The notes under the pieces are model-generated. The model had not been told where the DNA came from. It saw nothing but the letters and a program-made list of their open reading frames with translations, and searched no databases. Both the position numbers and the translations under genes were made by a program. Shown piece by piece: positions 12,751 through 25,638 of a stretch of 64,000 nt of DNA; within the stretch, counting starts at the first letter, position 1, and every line of letters starts with the position of its first letter. Source of the stretch: Symbiodinium natans (lineage: Eukaryota > Sar > Dinophyceae > Suessiales > Symbiodiniaceae); the NCBI GenBank assembly GCA_905221605.1, contig CAJNDS010002850.1, positions 197,036-261,035 of the forward strand, in the 5' to 3' direction.

Positions 12751-15700
12751 TGTCGAGGGCGGTTCCTGACACTGCTGCCATGGCTCTTCGAAGTACTCTC
12801 TAAACTACAGATAGCACTCGCGACAACAAACGGCTGCGAGTTGCAAATGCTCCGCATTTCACACTGGCTAAACGCAACTCGTCGCCACAGAAAAGCGGAT
12901 ACGGAGACGCTTCCTCGTCTGGTTGAATCCATCGTAGCCCCACATGCACCATGCCAGCGGTGCACATCCAAGTTTCGGCCACACAACCATACCGAAAATG
13001 GTTTTAAACGTTTAACTGAAATGGGACAGTGCTGCGCAAAACACAGTGGTTTAGCCGTGCCTTGGTTTGTCCGGGCGTGGTTACAGAAACGATGGTGGCC
13101 TAAAACATAATGTTGCACCCGCTTTAGTATCGTTGACCGCTATTCTAGGAAGTTCCGGAAAAACTATAGAAGGGGTACCCCGATTGCCAAGGGTTACCCG
13201 CAATTATGCGTAGTTCGCGGCCCGGGATGAAGGGGCCGGGCCAAGAAGCCAAAACCGAAAACAAAATTTCGGACTTTTCTAGAGTCCGGCTTTACATAAA
13301 TTCCTTTTGCTTTTCATTACGAAACAGGCCCAAACAATTTTCCAAGGGAGTAGTAAGAAGCCCACGAGCTGCCCTTAATCGCTTTCGTAGATTGGTTCGG
13401 TTACCCGCATTAATCCGCAGCTCCCCTGCCCGGGGAGCCAAAACAAACCTGGAAAGCTTAGACCGTCAAGCTTCAAGGCTTCCCCTCAACCCTCGACCCC
13501 TACCTGCCTTGCCAAGACCCCGTCCCTGTTTATGTAGAACACGCAAAAAGCCCAAAATTGTGCGGGAGGGGGTGGGGACCCCTGGATACTAAAGCGAGCA
13601 CAACTCTGAAACCCTGGGTTTGTGCGGTCCACTACGCAGCCAACTTCTTTGGCGTCAAGTGGGTTTGAACTACAAAGAGAGAAGATATTTAGGATCACGA
13701 AGATTGGATCAAACAGATGGGTAGACCAGGAAAGAGACCCTGGCATGCCCCATGATCAGCAGCATTCAACAGCATAGCCTTTTCCGGTAGAACGTCAGGG
13801 TGCCACGTCCCAAACCCTCACTCACAACTGCCGGAGAGGCTTCGCAGGTGAATCTTGTTTTGTGCAGCCGGTGAGGCGCTGGCTGCCGAAGCTAGGATGG
13901 AGGACTTCTGTTCAGGATTCAGTTGCACATCCAGCTGAATAAAGGTCCCTTAAGTACCCAAAACCTCATGGGATGTGAGATTGGCGATGTGGCCTGTGCA
14001 AGTCTTTCGTCCGGCAGATTGCTGGACCAAAGTTTGCCTTCGATGCCACGATCCGCATACCAAGGGAGCATCGGCTGTTGCAGGGCGCCTCAAAAGGCAG
14101 CCTCTTTGCGCCATAGCAAGTGCAGACCCCAGCATGGATCCCTGGCGACCAGGTTCTGCAAGACCTGTTTGCCTTGTCAGCATTCCAGCCGAGGAAGATG
14201 GCGCTTGGCGCAGTCCCTGCATTGCAGAGCTTCCTCGCGGACTGCACAGACTGCAAGCTTCAAACAGTGACTGACTACGCTGAAGTTGTCCTCACTTGTT
14301 CGCTGGAGATCGGACAGATTCTTGGGGCACTGCGGCTGATGCTGTGGCCATGGAGCAAGAAGAGGGAGCCCTAAGTCAAACCCTGAACGCAACAGAGAGC
14401 ATTGCCGAGGGAATCTCTCGGCGGACTCGGCTTTCTTGCTGACTTGTAGCCTTTTGGGAGCCCTGTGCTACAAGCCCAAGTCTCCAGCGCAATCACCCGC
14501 TATTCCTTCAGACCTGGCAAGCATGTGCAGGTCCTTTGCCCTGCTGTCATGCTGAGCATTGCAGAAGGCAGGTCGCCTTCCCAAGACAGCAAGGCTCCAT
14601 CACGCTTGAAAGTGGCCCAAGCCCTGGATGCGGCAGCACCACATGTTGTGACCTCCCAGGGAGATGGCTGGGCCGCTGGGCCGCTGCGTCTTTATTTCAG
14701 GTGCCACGCCCCTCCTTGCAAAATGATTCCAAATGCCGAAATCCAAAACTTAGCCTGGGCTCTTGACATTCAGTTGATATCACCAGTGGTCAAAGCTGGC
14801 CACAGCTGGAATGCTTCCTGTGGACGGGGATCTCCGCTGCACCTCTCCACCACCTAAGCCGAAGTTGGCAAGAGCCCACAATTTGTGGTTCAGGCTTTGT
14901 GGTTTGGGCCGTTTACATGTTTTTCCCGGCAGCTTCCATGTGAGGGCCAGGGCTCAGTAGCATGATCTCTGCAAGCTCCCTGGTCTCCGCAACCATGAAT
15001 GCGGCTTTCTGTTGCCAAGCAGCCTGTGAGGCACATCCGCAAGATGGGCTGTAAGCCTGATTCGCTGCTGCTTCCAGGAGTTTACAAGCTTGGGCCCCTT
15101 CACCGAAAGCAGGGGAGCGTTGAGCAACTTTTGGGGGGAGTCCTGTAGAAGACCTTGCGGTGATTCTGATATTGGGGACCCCTCCTGCATCACTTCTTTA
15201 ACCGAAACTTTGCGGCAGAACGGAGTTGGGGAAGTCTTTCACTGGCCAGCAGACTCGCGCCGGGCCAAAAAAGTTGATGCTACAGGACCTGCTGACATAC
15301 GAAGGACAAGTTCGCAAGTGGTAGGCTGCGTCAGCATACTTTAGGGTACTTCTTGTCTATGTATACGTGGAGCACTTGACGATCTCCTGAGCTTGAAACC
15401 AGGAGAACGAGCCATCTTCCATGGCTTTCGAGTTCGGCTTTTCTGACGTGCCAAGGCATGGATCAAATTTCATGTGGGCTTTGCTGCCGGGCTGTGGATT
15501 GGAATTGTCCTTCCGCTGAAAGCTTTATGATGACTGACAGGTATTTCCACAAGATGCTGGCGCAAGACGACGCACCGAGCCAACGGCACGGCTGTGCGTC
15601 TTTGTTTTGGGTCTCAAAATCTCCGACTTCTGCCCACCTTGAGCCTCTGGTACACTGAGCCAGATGGAGAAAGGACGTAATTGCAACGTGATGGGCGGTG

Positions 15701-16590
15701 CCTCAAAGGCACCCGCGCGGAAACGAACCGAGGCGGCCAAGTGGCAAAGCCAAAGCCTGACAAGGAAAGGGTGGCGAAACAGGTTGGCCGCTCGTTTCCG
15801 CTTTCTCGATGGAAGGCAAAGGCCGCAAAGCCTGGAACCCTGAGCACCATCTGCCTGCAGCCTCTTGCGTCTCTGAACGATCCTGCGCTCTTGGCTAGAA
15901 CCGTAGGTTGTTTCTGAGCCGCCTGACCGACTTCATGACGCTCTCTTCGCAGCAGAAGGCGCAGTGGCAAAAAGCGACTCTTCTCTTCGGAGGGCCTTGA
16001 CAAGTCTTGAAGATGCACGTTGCCCTGTCAACGCCCAGTCAATTTGATGTTGCACCGCTTGTAATCGAGCGACCCGGAATTATGTGTTTTCACCTAGGCT
16101 TTCCTGATCAAGGTCCAGGCAATGTTGCTAGCACCCGGAAAAATGCGTTTTGCTTTGCGGGATCCTAAATACTACCGGAAACCTCCCACTTCCCTTTTAA
16201 ACCCCATGCCCCCAAGCGCACCCTCACGCCGAGCCCTGCCCCCCCGAAGAAGTACTCTCCGAATACAATTTCTCCCCTATTGTTAGGCGGAGGGGGGAAC
16301 CCTTTTCTCAGGGAGGCGCCACATTCTGGCATGTCCTACGGTGGGAACTGCCGAGGTCAAGCTGGCTGTAAGAGTCGGCGTAATTCCAAGCTGTGAACAT
16401 GTGGCCGAGATATGATTGGCGCAGAGGTCTGGCCAGCTACATTTGCAATGGGACAGTCCGCGCGCGCGAATCAGCTTGCTGTTGCTGTCCTTGCCAATTT
16501 GAATGCGCGTCGGGGCACTCGCAGGCGAGCAGTGGCAGCAGGTGAGGACAAGTTGCAAGACATGGCAGGGCGTGTGCTGCGTGAAGAAGA
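12751..16590. other. Non-genic or unrecognised sequence
   Basis: The longest open frames (13206-13592 plus, 12583-13110 plus, 14465-14857 plus) show no domain and no consistent exon pattern. CCGGAAA/CCGGAAT words recur near 13153, 16074, 16135 and 16182, which may mark copies of an undefined repeat. I see nothing else that I can support. Confidence 0.4.
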
Positions 16591-16592
16591 CA

Positions 16593-16672
16593 TCCGCGGC
16601 GGGATTCGGACCCACAATCTTCGGATTAGGAATCGGACTTAGGCCAAGGGGACTCGGCAGCTATACTAGCTA
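16593..16672 (-). repeat. tRNA-derived fragment (SINE-like or tRNA pseudogene), Arg(CCT)-like
   Basis: Read on the minus strand, the segment has a T-arm (GTGGG, loop TCCGAAT, CCCGC) that pairs fully. It has an anticodon arm with loop TTCCTAA (anticodon CCT) whose 5-bp stem has one C-C mismatch. The T-loop region also matches a pol III B box, apart from TCCGA in place of TTCGA. The 3' acceptor side reads CGCGGAT, but no matching 5' half is present and the D-arm is degenerate, so it cannot be a working tRNA. A tRNA-derived SINE head or a decayed tRNA are the two options. Confidence 0.4.
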
Positions 16673-19600
16673 CTGCTTCACATCAGGGCTTGGAGCTAGC
16701 CGCTAGCCATCCGGCACGCAGGGCCCGAAATCATCTGAGAGCAACAGAACTGTGGCAGCATGGGCATGAAGGAGACTGCCAAGTGCTCGTCACTGAAGGC
16801 TAATGTGTTGTGATGCCCTGACTTTGCAGGCTCTCTTCATGCCCGGCTGCTGAAATCACCATTGCGGAAACCTGTCACCCAATAGAGCAACTACTGAGCA
16901 ACTTGAGACTTAAGACCTGATTGTGTTGGAGGTACGGATGACCAGGCTGGGGCACGCCGTTGGACCAGAGGAACATCGCTGGCGGGGTGGTTCTGGCTTG
17001 CTGTCGCTTGTCTGGACTGCCCGTAGAGATGTGCCTCCCCAAGCTGAAGCACCAGACAGTAGGAAGCACGCATCCTGGACTTGACCACAGCCACATGCTC
17101 GGCAGAATTCTGAGAACTGGCGCTTTCCGTTTGAAGGGTAGCTGTGCGCCGGCCGGTTGGCAATCCTAGCCGGGCCCTGGTCCTAGCCGAAAGCCTGAAA
17201 GCAAACAAGAGATGCGCACGAAGCACAAAGACAAGCGTCTTGTAGGTCAGTTGTATCTGGAGCATCTGAGGGATCTAAGCGGAGGACGGGCTTTCCAACG
17301 CGATCCAGGCGCGGGGCATCATCTCTGATCCTTTGCAGGGAAGGTGGGGAGTGCGGGTTTTCGAAATCTTCACGAGGTCCTGGAAGGTAACACCCCCCCA
17401 GCATGCGCGCAGAAACCCTGGCATCGTTGCACACGTTTGCCAGTCAAGAATAAGAGTCAAATGCTGTCAACATGGGAGACTTGAAGACATCCCGGCACAT
17501 CCGCATCGGGCAGGGGACGCAGCCAAGCTAGGAAACATGCTCAGCATCTAGGGCGCTGGAATCGCATCAAGAACGTCTGCTCTCCAGTTGCCCCGAGACA
17601 ACAGGGTCTTGGAACTTTCATGCTTCAACCAACCAAAAGGAGTCTTCTCGTTCTTGAGATTTCCTCATTTGAGACAAGTTGACAAGTTTGCAACTGCCTC
17701 AGTGGAGATGCCAGCGGCTGAGAAGGGCTTGATCGTGCGGGCGGCAAGGTCTGAAAAGCAGAACCCAGCATATGCTACAGCGCGGGTGCGGCAAAGCATT
17801 TCCCCCCCGCTAAGGCCAAGGGTGCCTTTCTCAAAGACGGCACCACTCGCGCATTCTTCAGAGAGGGTTTGAGGAATGGAGGGGTGGGCTCAGCTGGTGT
17901 TGTTGTACCTACCTCCGCACCGCAACAACCAGAAAGTTGGCACAGGACGCAGCTTCAGGCGGCATCCCACGAAAAGCATGCCGCAATTGCAGGGAAATGG
18001 GGCGGGGCTCTGAAGGTCATTGTACCCAATGTGGAGATGTGAGCACTACAAGCTGCAGTCATGCGTCCTGGGCGTCGTACAAATCTCTTCCTCATGCTTG
18101 TGTGAACCTTTTTTGAAACAGGACTCTGAAGCTGCGCCGGCCCCTCCAGATCTGCTCTCGTAGGAGGGCCGGAAGGGCAATGAAACACTCTCTAACACGC
18201 GGATACCACAGTCAGCCCCCAAACAAACCCGGAGCGATCCTCTCAGTAGTTGCTGGTATGCTCAGCACAGGGATGCCCAGAAACCGGACCGGCAAGAAAG
18301 AGAATCTACTTGTGAATCATCAGATGGGTGCCATCAAGCGCTGTCAGAATCCTGGGCTTCCATGCTTGCGCTTCTGGAGCATAGCGCAAGTCCCGGCGGC
18401 TTACAGGTCAAAACACGAGGTCGCAGTGAAAGCTCCGCAGAAGAAGCGTCCCATGGAGAAGGATTCCCCAGCAAAGATCCCTTACATTGAGACGCCACTT
18501 ATCCTAATCCTGATGCCTCTGCACTCCTGGGCCTGGACTCTGGGAGGTCAAGCTGCAGGGCTGAAGGTCCGACTCTGCAGCATGAGTACTTCTCCCCAAT
18601 TGTGAGCACTTAGGCCGCGCGTAGCACTTCAGCAGTCTTGTCCAACAAGTCTGTGTGACAAGAGTCGTGCAGGTTGGCATCTTCTTGAGAGAAATATGCA
18701 CGGAGGCGAGTGAAGCTCCTGCCACACCCGCTTGCGCACAGTTGCAATAAGTCCAAGGTTCCGGTTCCTGAAATCGGCCGCGGGTTTCGGCAAGGCGTGA
18801 GTCTCACTGGTCGTGGCAGCCGGCTGTCCGGTCTGGTAGCCTCTGTCCGAAAAAAATCCGCAAGATCCTTGTGTGCCTTAGTCAAACAGGCCGTCCCAAA
18901 TGTCATGGGATCCTCACGTGGGTATCTGATATGACACGCTTTAAAGCGCCAGCACGGAACTGCGTAAAGATCTTTCGAAATCCTGCGAGATCAGCACTCG
19001 AAGAGTCAGTGGCAAACCCAGTCACACCGGGAATCAGTCCCTGGCTTCCAGAACAGGATCCTTATGTTGTTGTGGCGCATGGGGACCTGATGGTTTGCTG
19101 ATGGCCACCGATGTCATTCCCTAAGCTTTTCCGAAGCCAGTTATCCAACAACGGAATCGGCCTGTTGATGAGCTGACGCATGCATGAGGACGCTGGTGCG
19201 GCAGAAAGCTTGACTGCAACCTACTGGTACGGACATGCGTGACCGCAGGCATGCGGCAACATTTTGACTGCCTTGCACCGCAAGCAGCCTGCTGAGGGCA
19301 TATGGTCGGACGAGCAGCCCGTTATCAGCCGGTTCATTGAAGTGCTGTCGTCTTGAGCATGTGCTTTGAAGTGCCATGCGGCGGCGGGGGCAGGGACGAT
19401 GGGCTGTCATCAGAACATTCGGCCTTCGCAACTCGAACCTCAAAGCCCAAGTGCCCCTTACAAGAAGGGCCATCCGCTGCTTCTGAGGACGGCGCGGAGC
19501 TGCGTATGCTGGCGGCACACAACCTCTAAAGCCAAAAACCTCCAATCACCCGCTCTCACAGTCCCTCTCGATGCTCAAACTGCGTGTGAGCTCAAACAAG

Positions 19601-22600
19601 CAAACGACGGGAGCAGAAGGCGGCAAGGCTTGTCGTCCCCAAACAGAGGTGGTGAAGGCAAGGCGGCCTGACTGACCCAAGCGGAGGCCGAGGAAGGGTG
19701 GTGCTTGACAGACCCAAGCGGAGGCCGAAGGAGGAGGGGAGACGAAAAGGCCGGGTCGAGCAGGGCCAGAAGAAGCCACGTGCGCAGTGGCGGCAGGACT
19801 CCCAAGCACAATGGTGACCACAACATCACTCGAGGACGTCATTTCTGACAGTACCAGTCGAACAAACTTAGGGCATGCCACCGGTGACTCCGCAATCCCC
19901 TGCCCTAGAGTCCAAACCTAAGTAACCTAAGAGCTTTCAATCCCGAAAAGTGTACACCTTCAAACTACAAGCCCAAAAATCTCGGTGGAGGGTAGCTGTT
20001 GGGAAATAGTGTGTGGTATGTCCACAGGAGGACCCCCCAAAAGGCCATAATTCAGAACAGCCACCCCGAACTTTCAGCCCTGGACATTAAGCCGTGTCTC
20101 CTGCAAAAGGTGCTCTTACGCCGGCCTTGTGGGTCCTTGTTTCGACCCTTTCCAAGCAAGCGGACATGAGGCTGCCTCGTGGTAGCCGCAGACATGCAGC
20201 AACACCTCGACTGCCTGTCGCTGCAACCAACCCCGCTATGGCCACGTGGGCTGCACCGCGCCAGACCCGCAGCTCATCGACCCGGTGTGTGGTCTTGCAG
20301 ACAAACTGCCACTAGGGATGCCTTTAACATGCAAGCAGCGCGCTGGAGCGATGGTGCGGCGCGAGCGACCGGACTTTGCAGTCCCCAGCGGCCCCATGCT
20401 TCTGCAGCCTTAAAGTAGCGCGCGTCGAAGTTCCAACAAGGAATGTGGGAAAGTTAGGTGCCTGTGCGAGAAACAATTTGTCATTAAAAAGTCAATGGCA
20501 TGAAACGGGGGAGACATGCAGTGTCGATCTCGAACTCGAACGGTGAAGAATATCAGCAGCACCCACGAGCCTAGCAAAGCCAAAGACAAGTTCTGTTTGA
20601 ACCCGCTCCGCTCAACCAAGTGCTGCTCACCTTTGCTCTCAGCGCGCGAGCAAATGCCACGGTCAGAGTTACAGATTTGTTTTGGACTTTATGCCCACAT
20701 ACGCGCAGTTCATGACTTTGGAATTTCAGACTGCATCATCCGGGCATTTACACGAAGCATTGTAGAACCACGTTCAACAGCTCACTAGCCAAGAAGACTC
20801 CCGAAGCCCTTTTTTTGGGCATGATCGCCATGCCCCCAAGCAGAAATTTGAGACCCTCACTCCCCATGGCCCCTGCATGCCCCTGCTGCATGGCCCTCAG
20901 CCTCAACGTCACACGGGTGCTCGAAAAGGAGGGTGGGACCCTGCGTCGTCAACTTTGATCCGGACTCTTTCCGGAACGAGGCCTCGATCCAGAGCGTCTG
21001 GAACGTGTCTGGATATGGCCCTAGCATGGAATCCTCAGAGCAAGGATCGTAGTCTGGAGCAGGTATGGAACGAGTATGGAACGGGGTATGGAAGGAAACT
21101 CATAGCACGATATTTTTTGGGCATGGAACGAAGGGGTCTGGATGGAGGACGCACGACTATCTTCCAGAGGGTCTGGAACAGGGTATAAAGCTGAGGGGCC
21201 CACCGCTATGTTCCAGACCAACAACAAAGATAAACTCCCACATGCTCATCGGGCGCAGGCCTGCGATCCTATCCCAGCAAAGGGCCAATAACTGCTGATG
21301 GCGCCTGTTTCTGATGATAGGCATTGCGCCAAACCATCGGCTGAGAAGTGGGTGCGTGCTTCCTGCACCTGGTTATATAACTAAAGGCAGACCTGACGCA
21401 GGATGCGCTTAATGTGCTGGCAACCTATTCATGTATCAATGCTCGATTTCCTTTTCAGCTTCCACGAAGCCTGCTCATGCAACGTTGTACCAAAAAGCTG
21501 GTTCCGGAAAGCGGCCGCATCTTCAAGCAGTGCTCCAGTGGCGCAGAGCAGTCTCGGGTCATTCATCGCTCACGAAACGCTCACGCCACCCTGTCTTGGA
21601 AAGAGGGGTGATCCTAACCCCTACACCCTCAAAGGTACGGCATCTCTGGCGAAGCTTCAACTCTGAATCCCTTACTTTGCAGGCTTCAAGTAGGAGCCCA
21701 GCCTGGAATGATCTGGGTCAAGGTGTTACGGCAGAGCCTTGCCTGCAGCTTCTTGGGCTTGCCCGACTGCAGGCTCAAGAGGCGCCCTTGGCCTCCAGCC
21801 TCCGGCGATATTGGCGTCAACGTTGCAGCATCGGAGTAATCCGTTGGGGCCGAAAGGCCTCAACCGCAACGAGGTGAGCAGTGCTTTCAGCGCTCTGCGG
21901 GGCTCCATGACTAAGGAGTATGCGGACATGGAGACTCCTGGATGGTTGCTACTACGTAGGGCTCCTGGCCCGTATGTTTGGATACTCGAGGTCCTTCATT
22001 AGTGGGGCGCCTAGCTTCCAGCGAACTAGCAGAAGCTGCCCTCCGCTAGGAACTGCTTCCGCCTTCTCCACCGTGCAGAGCTAAAGCACTACTTGAGGAC
22101 GCCAGTGACCCATTGCAGTTCCGGGGTCTCTAGGGAATTAGTGAGTTTTGAATTCTGCGCTCCGAGCTGACATTCGAGTACAGGGCCCAACGACGAGGAT
22201 CCGCTGTCACCTTATTCTGAACAACCCTGAAGCAGGAAATACACTTGCTCCAGATTTTCTCCATGATCTTGCCGAGGCCAAGTGGATCTCGACATCTAGA
22301 AAAGTTCATGCACAGGAAGCTGCATGATTGCAAGTCGTGGAACGAAGTGGCAATGATCGTATGGTAGGCTGCTGCACGACCGCCCGCACGTTTCAAGAGG
22401 TTCCGTGCTGTCGGCTTAACAGAAGGCGATGCCGAACACTCGAGCCTGCAACCGCATTTTGCCTTCTTCACATCCTGTGTCTCTGCCATCCATGCTTTCT
22501 TCGTAGGTCATGAAGGGGCAGACGCAACTTGAAAAACCTGGCACGGCTGCCAGGACAGCTGACGACCCACATGGTCTTCGCAGTAAGTCTGCAAAGCCCG

Positions 22601-23990
22601 AACATCTGGGTCAAGGGCAGATCACAGCGACTTGCCAGCGAATCTGCCGCAGCTATCCCAGTTTCGCTTTAAAGCACAAGCTCGCCCAAGCTGGGGATCA
22701 CAGGGAAGTCTCCCAAGTCCATAACCAACTGCACCTGCATCCATAGGCAAGAGGGCTGTTGACCTGAAAACGGAAGCATGGCAAGTAGCAGGACTTCTAG
22801 CAGTTGCCCGGGTCGCCATGCAGCCAGGCACATGTTCCCAGTTGACCCTACGCGTGCAGGCGGGACCCGCATGTTAAAACTGACAAGATCAGCGGCTCAC
22901 GGCCCGTGATTCAAGCTCAAGGTTTTATGGCCATGCAGCTTGCATGCCGCACTTCAACTCTTGCCGCACACATGCAACTTTGAGGACCTCGCAGGCTGGC
23001 ATCCGCGTCGATGCCCTGCGAGCCTGCGGTGCTCTCGCGCAGCCTCACTGGCATGTCCTTCCAGCCGGAAGAAGTGTGAAGTTATGCAGTTCAAGGTACG
23101 GAGAGCTTCGAAGTATGGGGGCCCTACTCTGCCACCCACCTCTTGGGGCTACAGATCACGTTGCAGCCTTTGCAGGTGGAAACTTGACGAATCAGCAGCA
23201 GTTGCCCCCATGGCCAGCCACTCTACATCTGTCAAAGTTCATCTACGGAAGCTCCTGGGCTGCCCAATTCAAAGCTCTGATGCTACAAGCCCAAGAGTTT
23301 TCTGAAGTCGCGCTACGGCACCTCAAGATGTACTTCAGCTGTCCAGCTCCTTGTCCTTAGATTTCCAAACTTGAAAACATGAAAGATAGCATGAGACAGG
23401 CTCAGGCACTTACTTGTTGCAAGGGCTTCTTTGCCGCAGGTTGCCCACCGGTCGTCCCTCTTAGGGGCCCTGCAGACCTCCCAAGAAGCTTTCTTTGCTT
23501 GCTTCCGCCCAAGAAGGTAGCAACCGCCCGCAGGCGGCATGTGTGCGTACTTTTTTTTTTTGGACTGGCGCCTCTTTACTACATCAGTAGCACAGTAGGC
23601 CGGTCTTGTTGGGCTCGACGTAAAGGGTGAAACAGAGTCAGCGCACACAACCCGCCAGACACAACACGAAACCACCAAAGAACAGACACCGAAGAAACAA
23701 AGCGAGCAATCGCGCTAAACTACTAGATACCCCACGGACTCAGTACTCGAGGTCGTCAATGAAGTCCCGGTTCACAAGGAAGCACAGAGCTTGTGGGGGA
23801 TTCGCAAAATGCGACATTGCCAGATTCTCAAAATCACCATCATGTAGCCACTGGTGCGACAGCGGTTAGTCAAACCGAGGTCATCAGACGAGGTTCGGAT
23901 CGCTTAATCGTTGTCAAGGAAAGACAACCGACACTCAATGGCGAAAGGATGTTGCAAGTCAGACTCCCTAGGGGGGATGAAAGATGTGCA
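16673..23990. other. Non-genic or unrecognised sequence
   Basis: No supportable gene in 7.3 kb. Minor features: two copies of GACCCAAGCGGAGGCCGA at about 19675-19730; a degenerate GTATGGAAC/GTCTGGAAC repeat patch at about 20990-21185; an 11-T run near 23551. A minus-strand frame at about 22330-22130 reads somewhat protein-like (GLGKIMEKIWSKCISCF), but I cannot assign it or its splice sites. Confidence 0.4.
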
Positions 23991-24405
23991 TATGCCCCAT
24001 GGTGGTCAGCCAGTGGGGACTTAACTGCAAGAACAATCCAGGCAAGACCGGCCCCGGGCACTCCATGGTGGTCAGCCAGTGGAGTAGCTCCGAGCACAGG
24101 GTTCACCAGTCAACCTGGCGCACAAGTGCCCACCCTCAAAGGTGCCCGCGCACGGCCAGAGGGGGGGCGAGAGTAGCAGCAGCTACCGATTACCTGGCTC
24201 ACAAGAGCCCACCCTCAGAGGTGCCCGCGCACGGTCAGAGGGGGGGCGAGAGTAGCAGCAGCCACCGATTCCACGGGGAGAGTCCACAGCGAGTTACCAA
24301 ACCCTTAACGCCACAGGGTTTATAATGACACCGAGGGACCTCCCAGTCCAGGCATCTCGCATCAGGTCCCTCCAAACCCAAACCCGCGAGGTACGTCGGT
24401 AAGGA

Positions 24406-24422
24406 GATGGGAGGGCTCACAT
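24406..24422. repeat. GG-centred palindrome, copy 1 (imperfect)
   Basis: ATGGGAGGGCTCACAT is the first copy of a 16-base inverted repeat. It has one mismatch between its arms compared with the perfect copies at 24888 and 25542. It follows the word TACGTCGG. Confidence 0.6.
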
Positions 24423-24887
24423 CGCATCATGCAGCCACCGATGCGAGTACATTCAGCACCAGCCAAGGCCGTTCACGAGAAGGTTCACAAGTCCGCCATC
24501 ACAGGTGGAGCAAAGTCGTGCCTTAGCACGGAACGTTGTAGGTGTCAACCTTCGTGTTCCGGAGTATAAAGGTGCCCCATGGTGGTCAGCCAGTGGGGAC
24601 TTAACGGCAAGAACAAAGGGGTAGGACCAGCCCAGAGTACTCCATGGTGGTCAGCCAGTGGAGCCTCTCCGAGCACAAGGCGCAACGTTCTTTTGACTCA
24701 CAAGAGCTCGTCCGCCGGCCAAAGCAGGCTTGACTGCTTCGTTCCAATCAGAGCCATCAGGTAAACCAAAGTAGGCGGGGACCCCACCTGCCTCGCAGGA
24801 AGCGGGAGAGTCCCCCAGTCGAAACTTCGCGGTTCAATACCCAGAATCAGACCGTCCATGCCCAAACTGACATACGTCGGCGAGGAG

Positions 24888-24903
24888 ATGTGAGGGCTCA
24901 CAT
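24888..24903. repeat. GG-centred palindrome, copy 2
   Basis: ATGTGAG-GG-CTCACAT is a perfect 7-bp inverted repeat with GG in the middle. It is preceded by TACGTCGGCGAGGAG and followed by CACGC. Confidence 0.75.
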
Positions 24904-25541
24904 CACGCTTGGCCACCTGAGGTAGTCCTGTATGGCTGCTTTGACGCAAGCAGAGATAGACACCAAGCAGGCAGGGAACCCCGTAGCAACCCAAGCACAG
25001 GCGAGAATGGCTCTCGTGAAGGCCAGGTTGTCCACAGGTGCTCGATGGCACATTGCCAGGGAAGTGGAAACCTGATCTCCGCATAGGAGTGCCCACAACC
25101 CGGAAGCAGCATCCCCTAGCTGGTCTCTCCCAATAGGCATGACGTCGTTGTACGCCAAGGGGGTGTCACCTTCCAGACGAGGGGTGGTCAACACTCTAGT
25201 CCGAGGGGTTCACACTCGGTCGTAGCACATAGAAGCAGGCAACCTGCCCACCTAGAGGGGGCAGAGGAAAGGAAGATTGGCCGCTTTACCGATGACAGAG
25301 CTGGAACATCCAGGCAGGACCGGTCCAGGGCAGTCCGTGGCAGATGGCCAGTGGAGCAACCACGAAAGAAAGGCCCCCCGTCACCATAGGCTCACCGCAG
25401 GGCCGACACAGAAGGGTGTTCACAGGTGCAGGCAGTGAGCACACAGAAGACAAGCACGATCCAATCCGTGGCATAGACCACGAGAGGGTTGCCAAACCAA
25501 GAATATCCCTAGGTAGTCTTGCGGCATGTATCGGCGAGGAG

Positions 25542-25557
25542 ATGTGAGGGCTCACAT
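25542..25557. repeat. GG-centred palindrome, copy 3
   Basis: It is identical to copy 2 and again preceded by TCGGCGAGGAG and followed by CACGC. It lies about 80 bases beyond the 3' end of the unknown gene at 25638-28265. Confidence 0.75.
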
Positions 25558-25624
25558 CACGCTAGGCAGCATGCCATGAAAGGACTCAATGGCGCGTTCA
25601 TGGCGTGCGTAGGAGCCCTCAGAT

Positions 25625-25638
25625 GACAGCTTGCTGTC
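25625..25638. terminator. Short perfect hairpin overlapping a stop codon
   Basis: GACAGC-TT-GCTGTC is a perfect 6-bp inverted repeat ending on the TAG stop (25638-25640) of the minus-strand gene. It could be an RNA hairpin at the end of the coding region. A terminator role is only a guess. Confidence 0.35.

Larger units (their letters stand above)
23992..25600. repeat. Block of interspersed repeats downstream of the large minus-strand genes
   Basis: The 20-mer CCATGGTGGTCAGCCAGTGG occurs four times (about 23998, 24063, 24577, 24642), in two pairs spaced about 65 bases apart. Each pair is embedded in longer similar sequence, so the pair unit is duplicated about 580 bp apart. A tandem duplication of about 78 bp lies at 24118-24271 (shared GTGCCCGCGCACGG and GGCGAGAGTAGCAGCAGC). 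Each sub-block ends with a TACGTCGG-like word and a GG-centred palindrome. A more diverged third unit lies at about 25293-25560. No protein is encoded. It may be the 3' region of a mobile element. Confidence 0.7.

Noticed and set aside
13206-13592. 128-codon plus-strand frame as a gene
   Set aside because: There is no domain, and the composition is biased. It lies among repeat-like words with no neighbouring exons.
24807-24912. B-box-like GGTTCAATACC near 24830 with an A-box-like GGTCAGCCAGTGG upstream as a pol III SINE
   Set aside because: The distance between the two boxes (about 190 bases) is too large for a tRNA-type promoter, and the other repeat units do not keep the B box.
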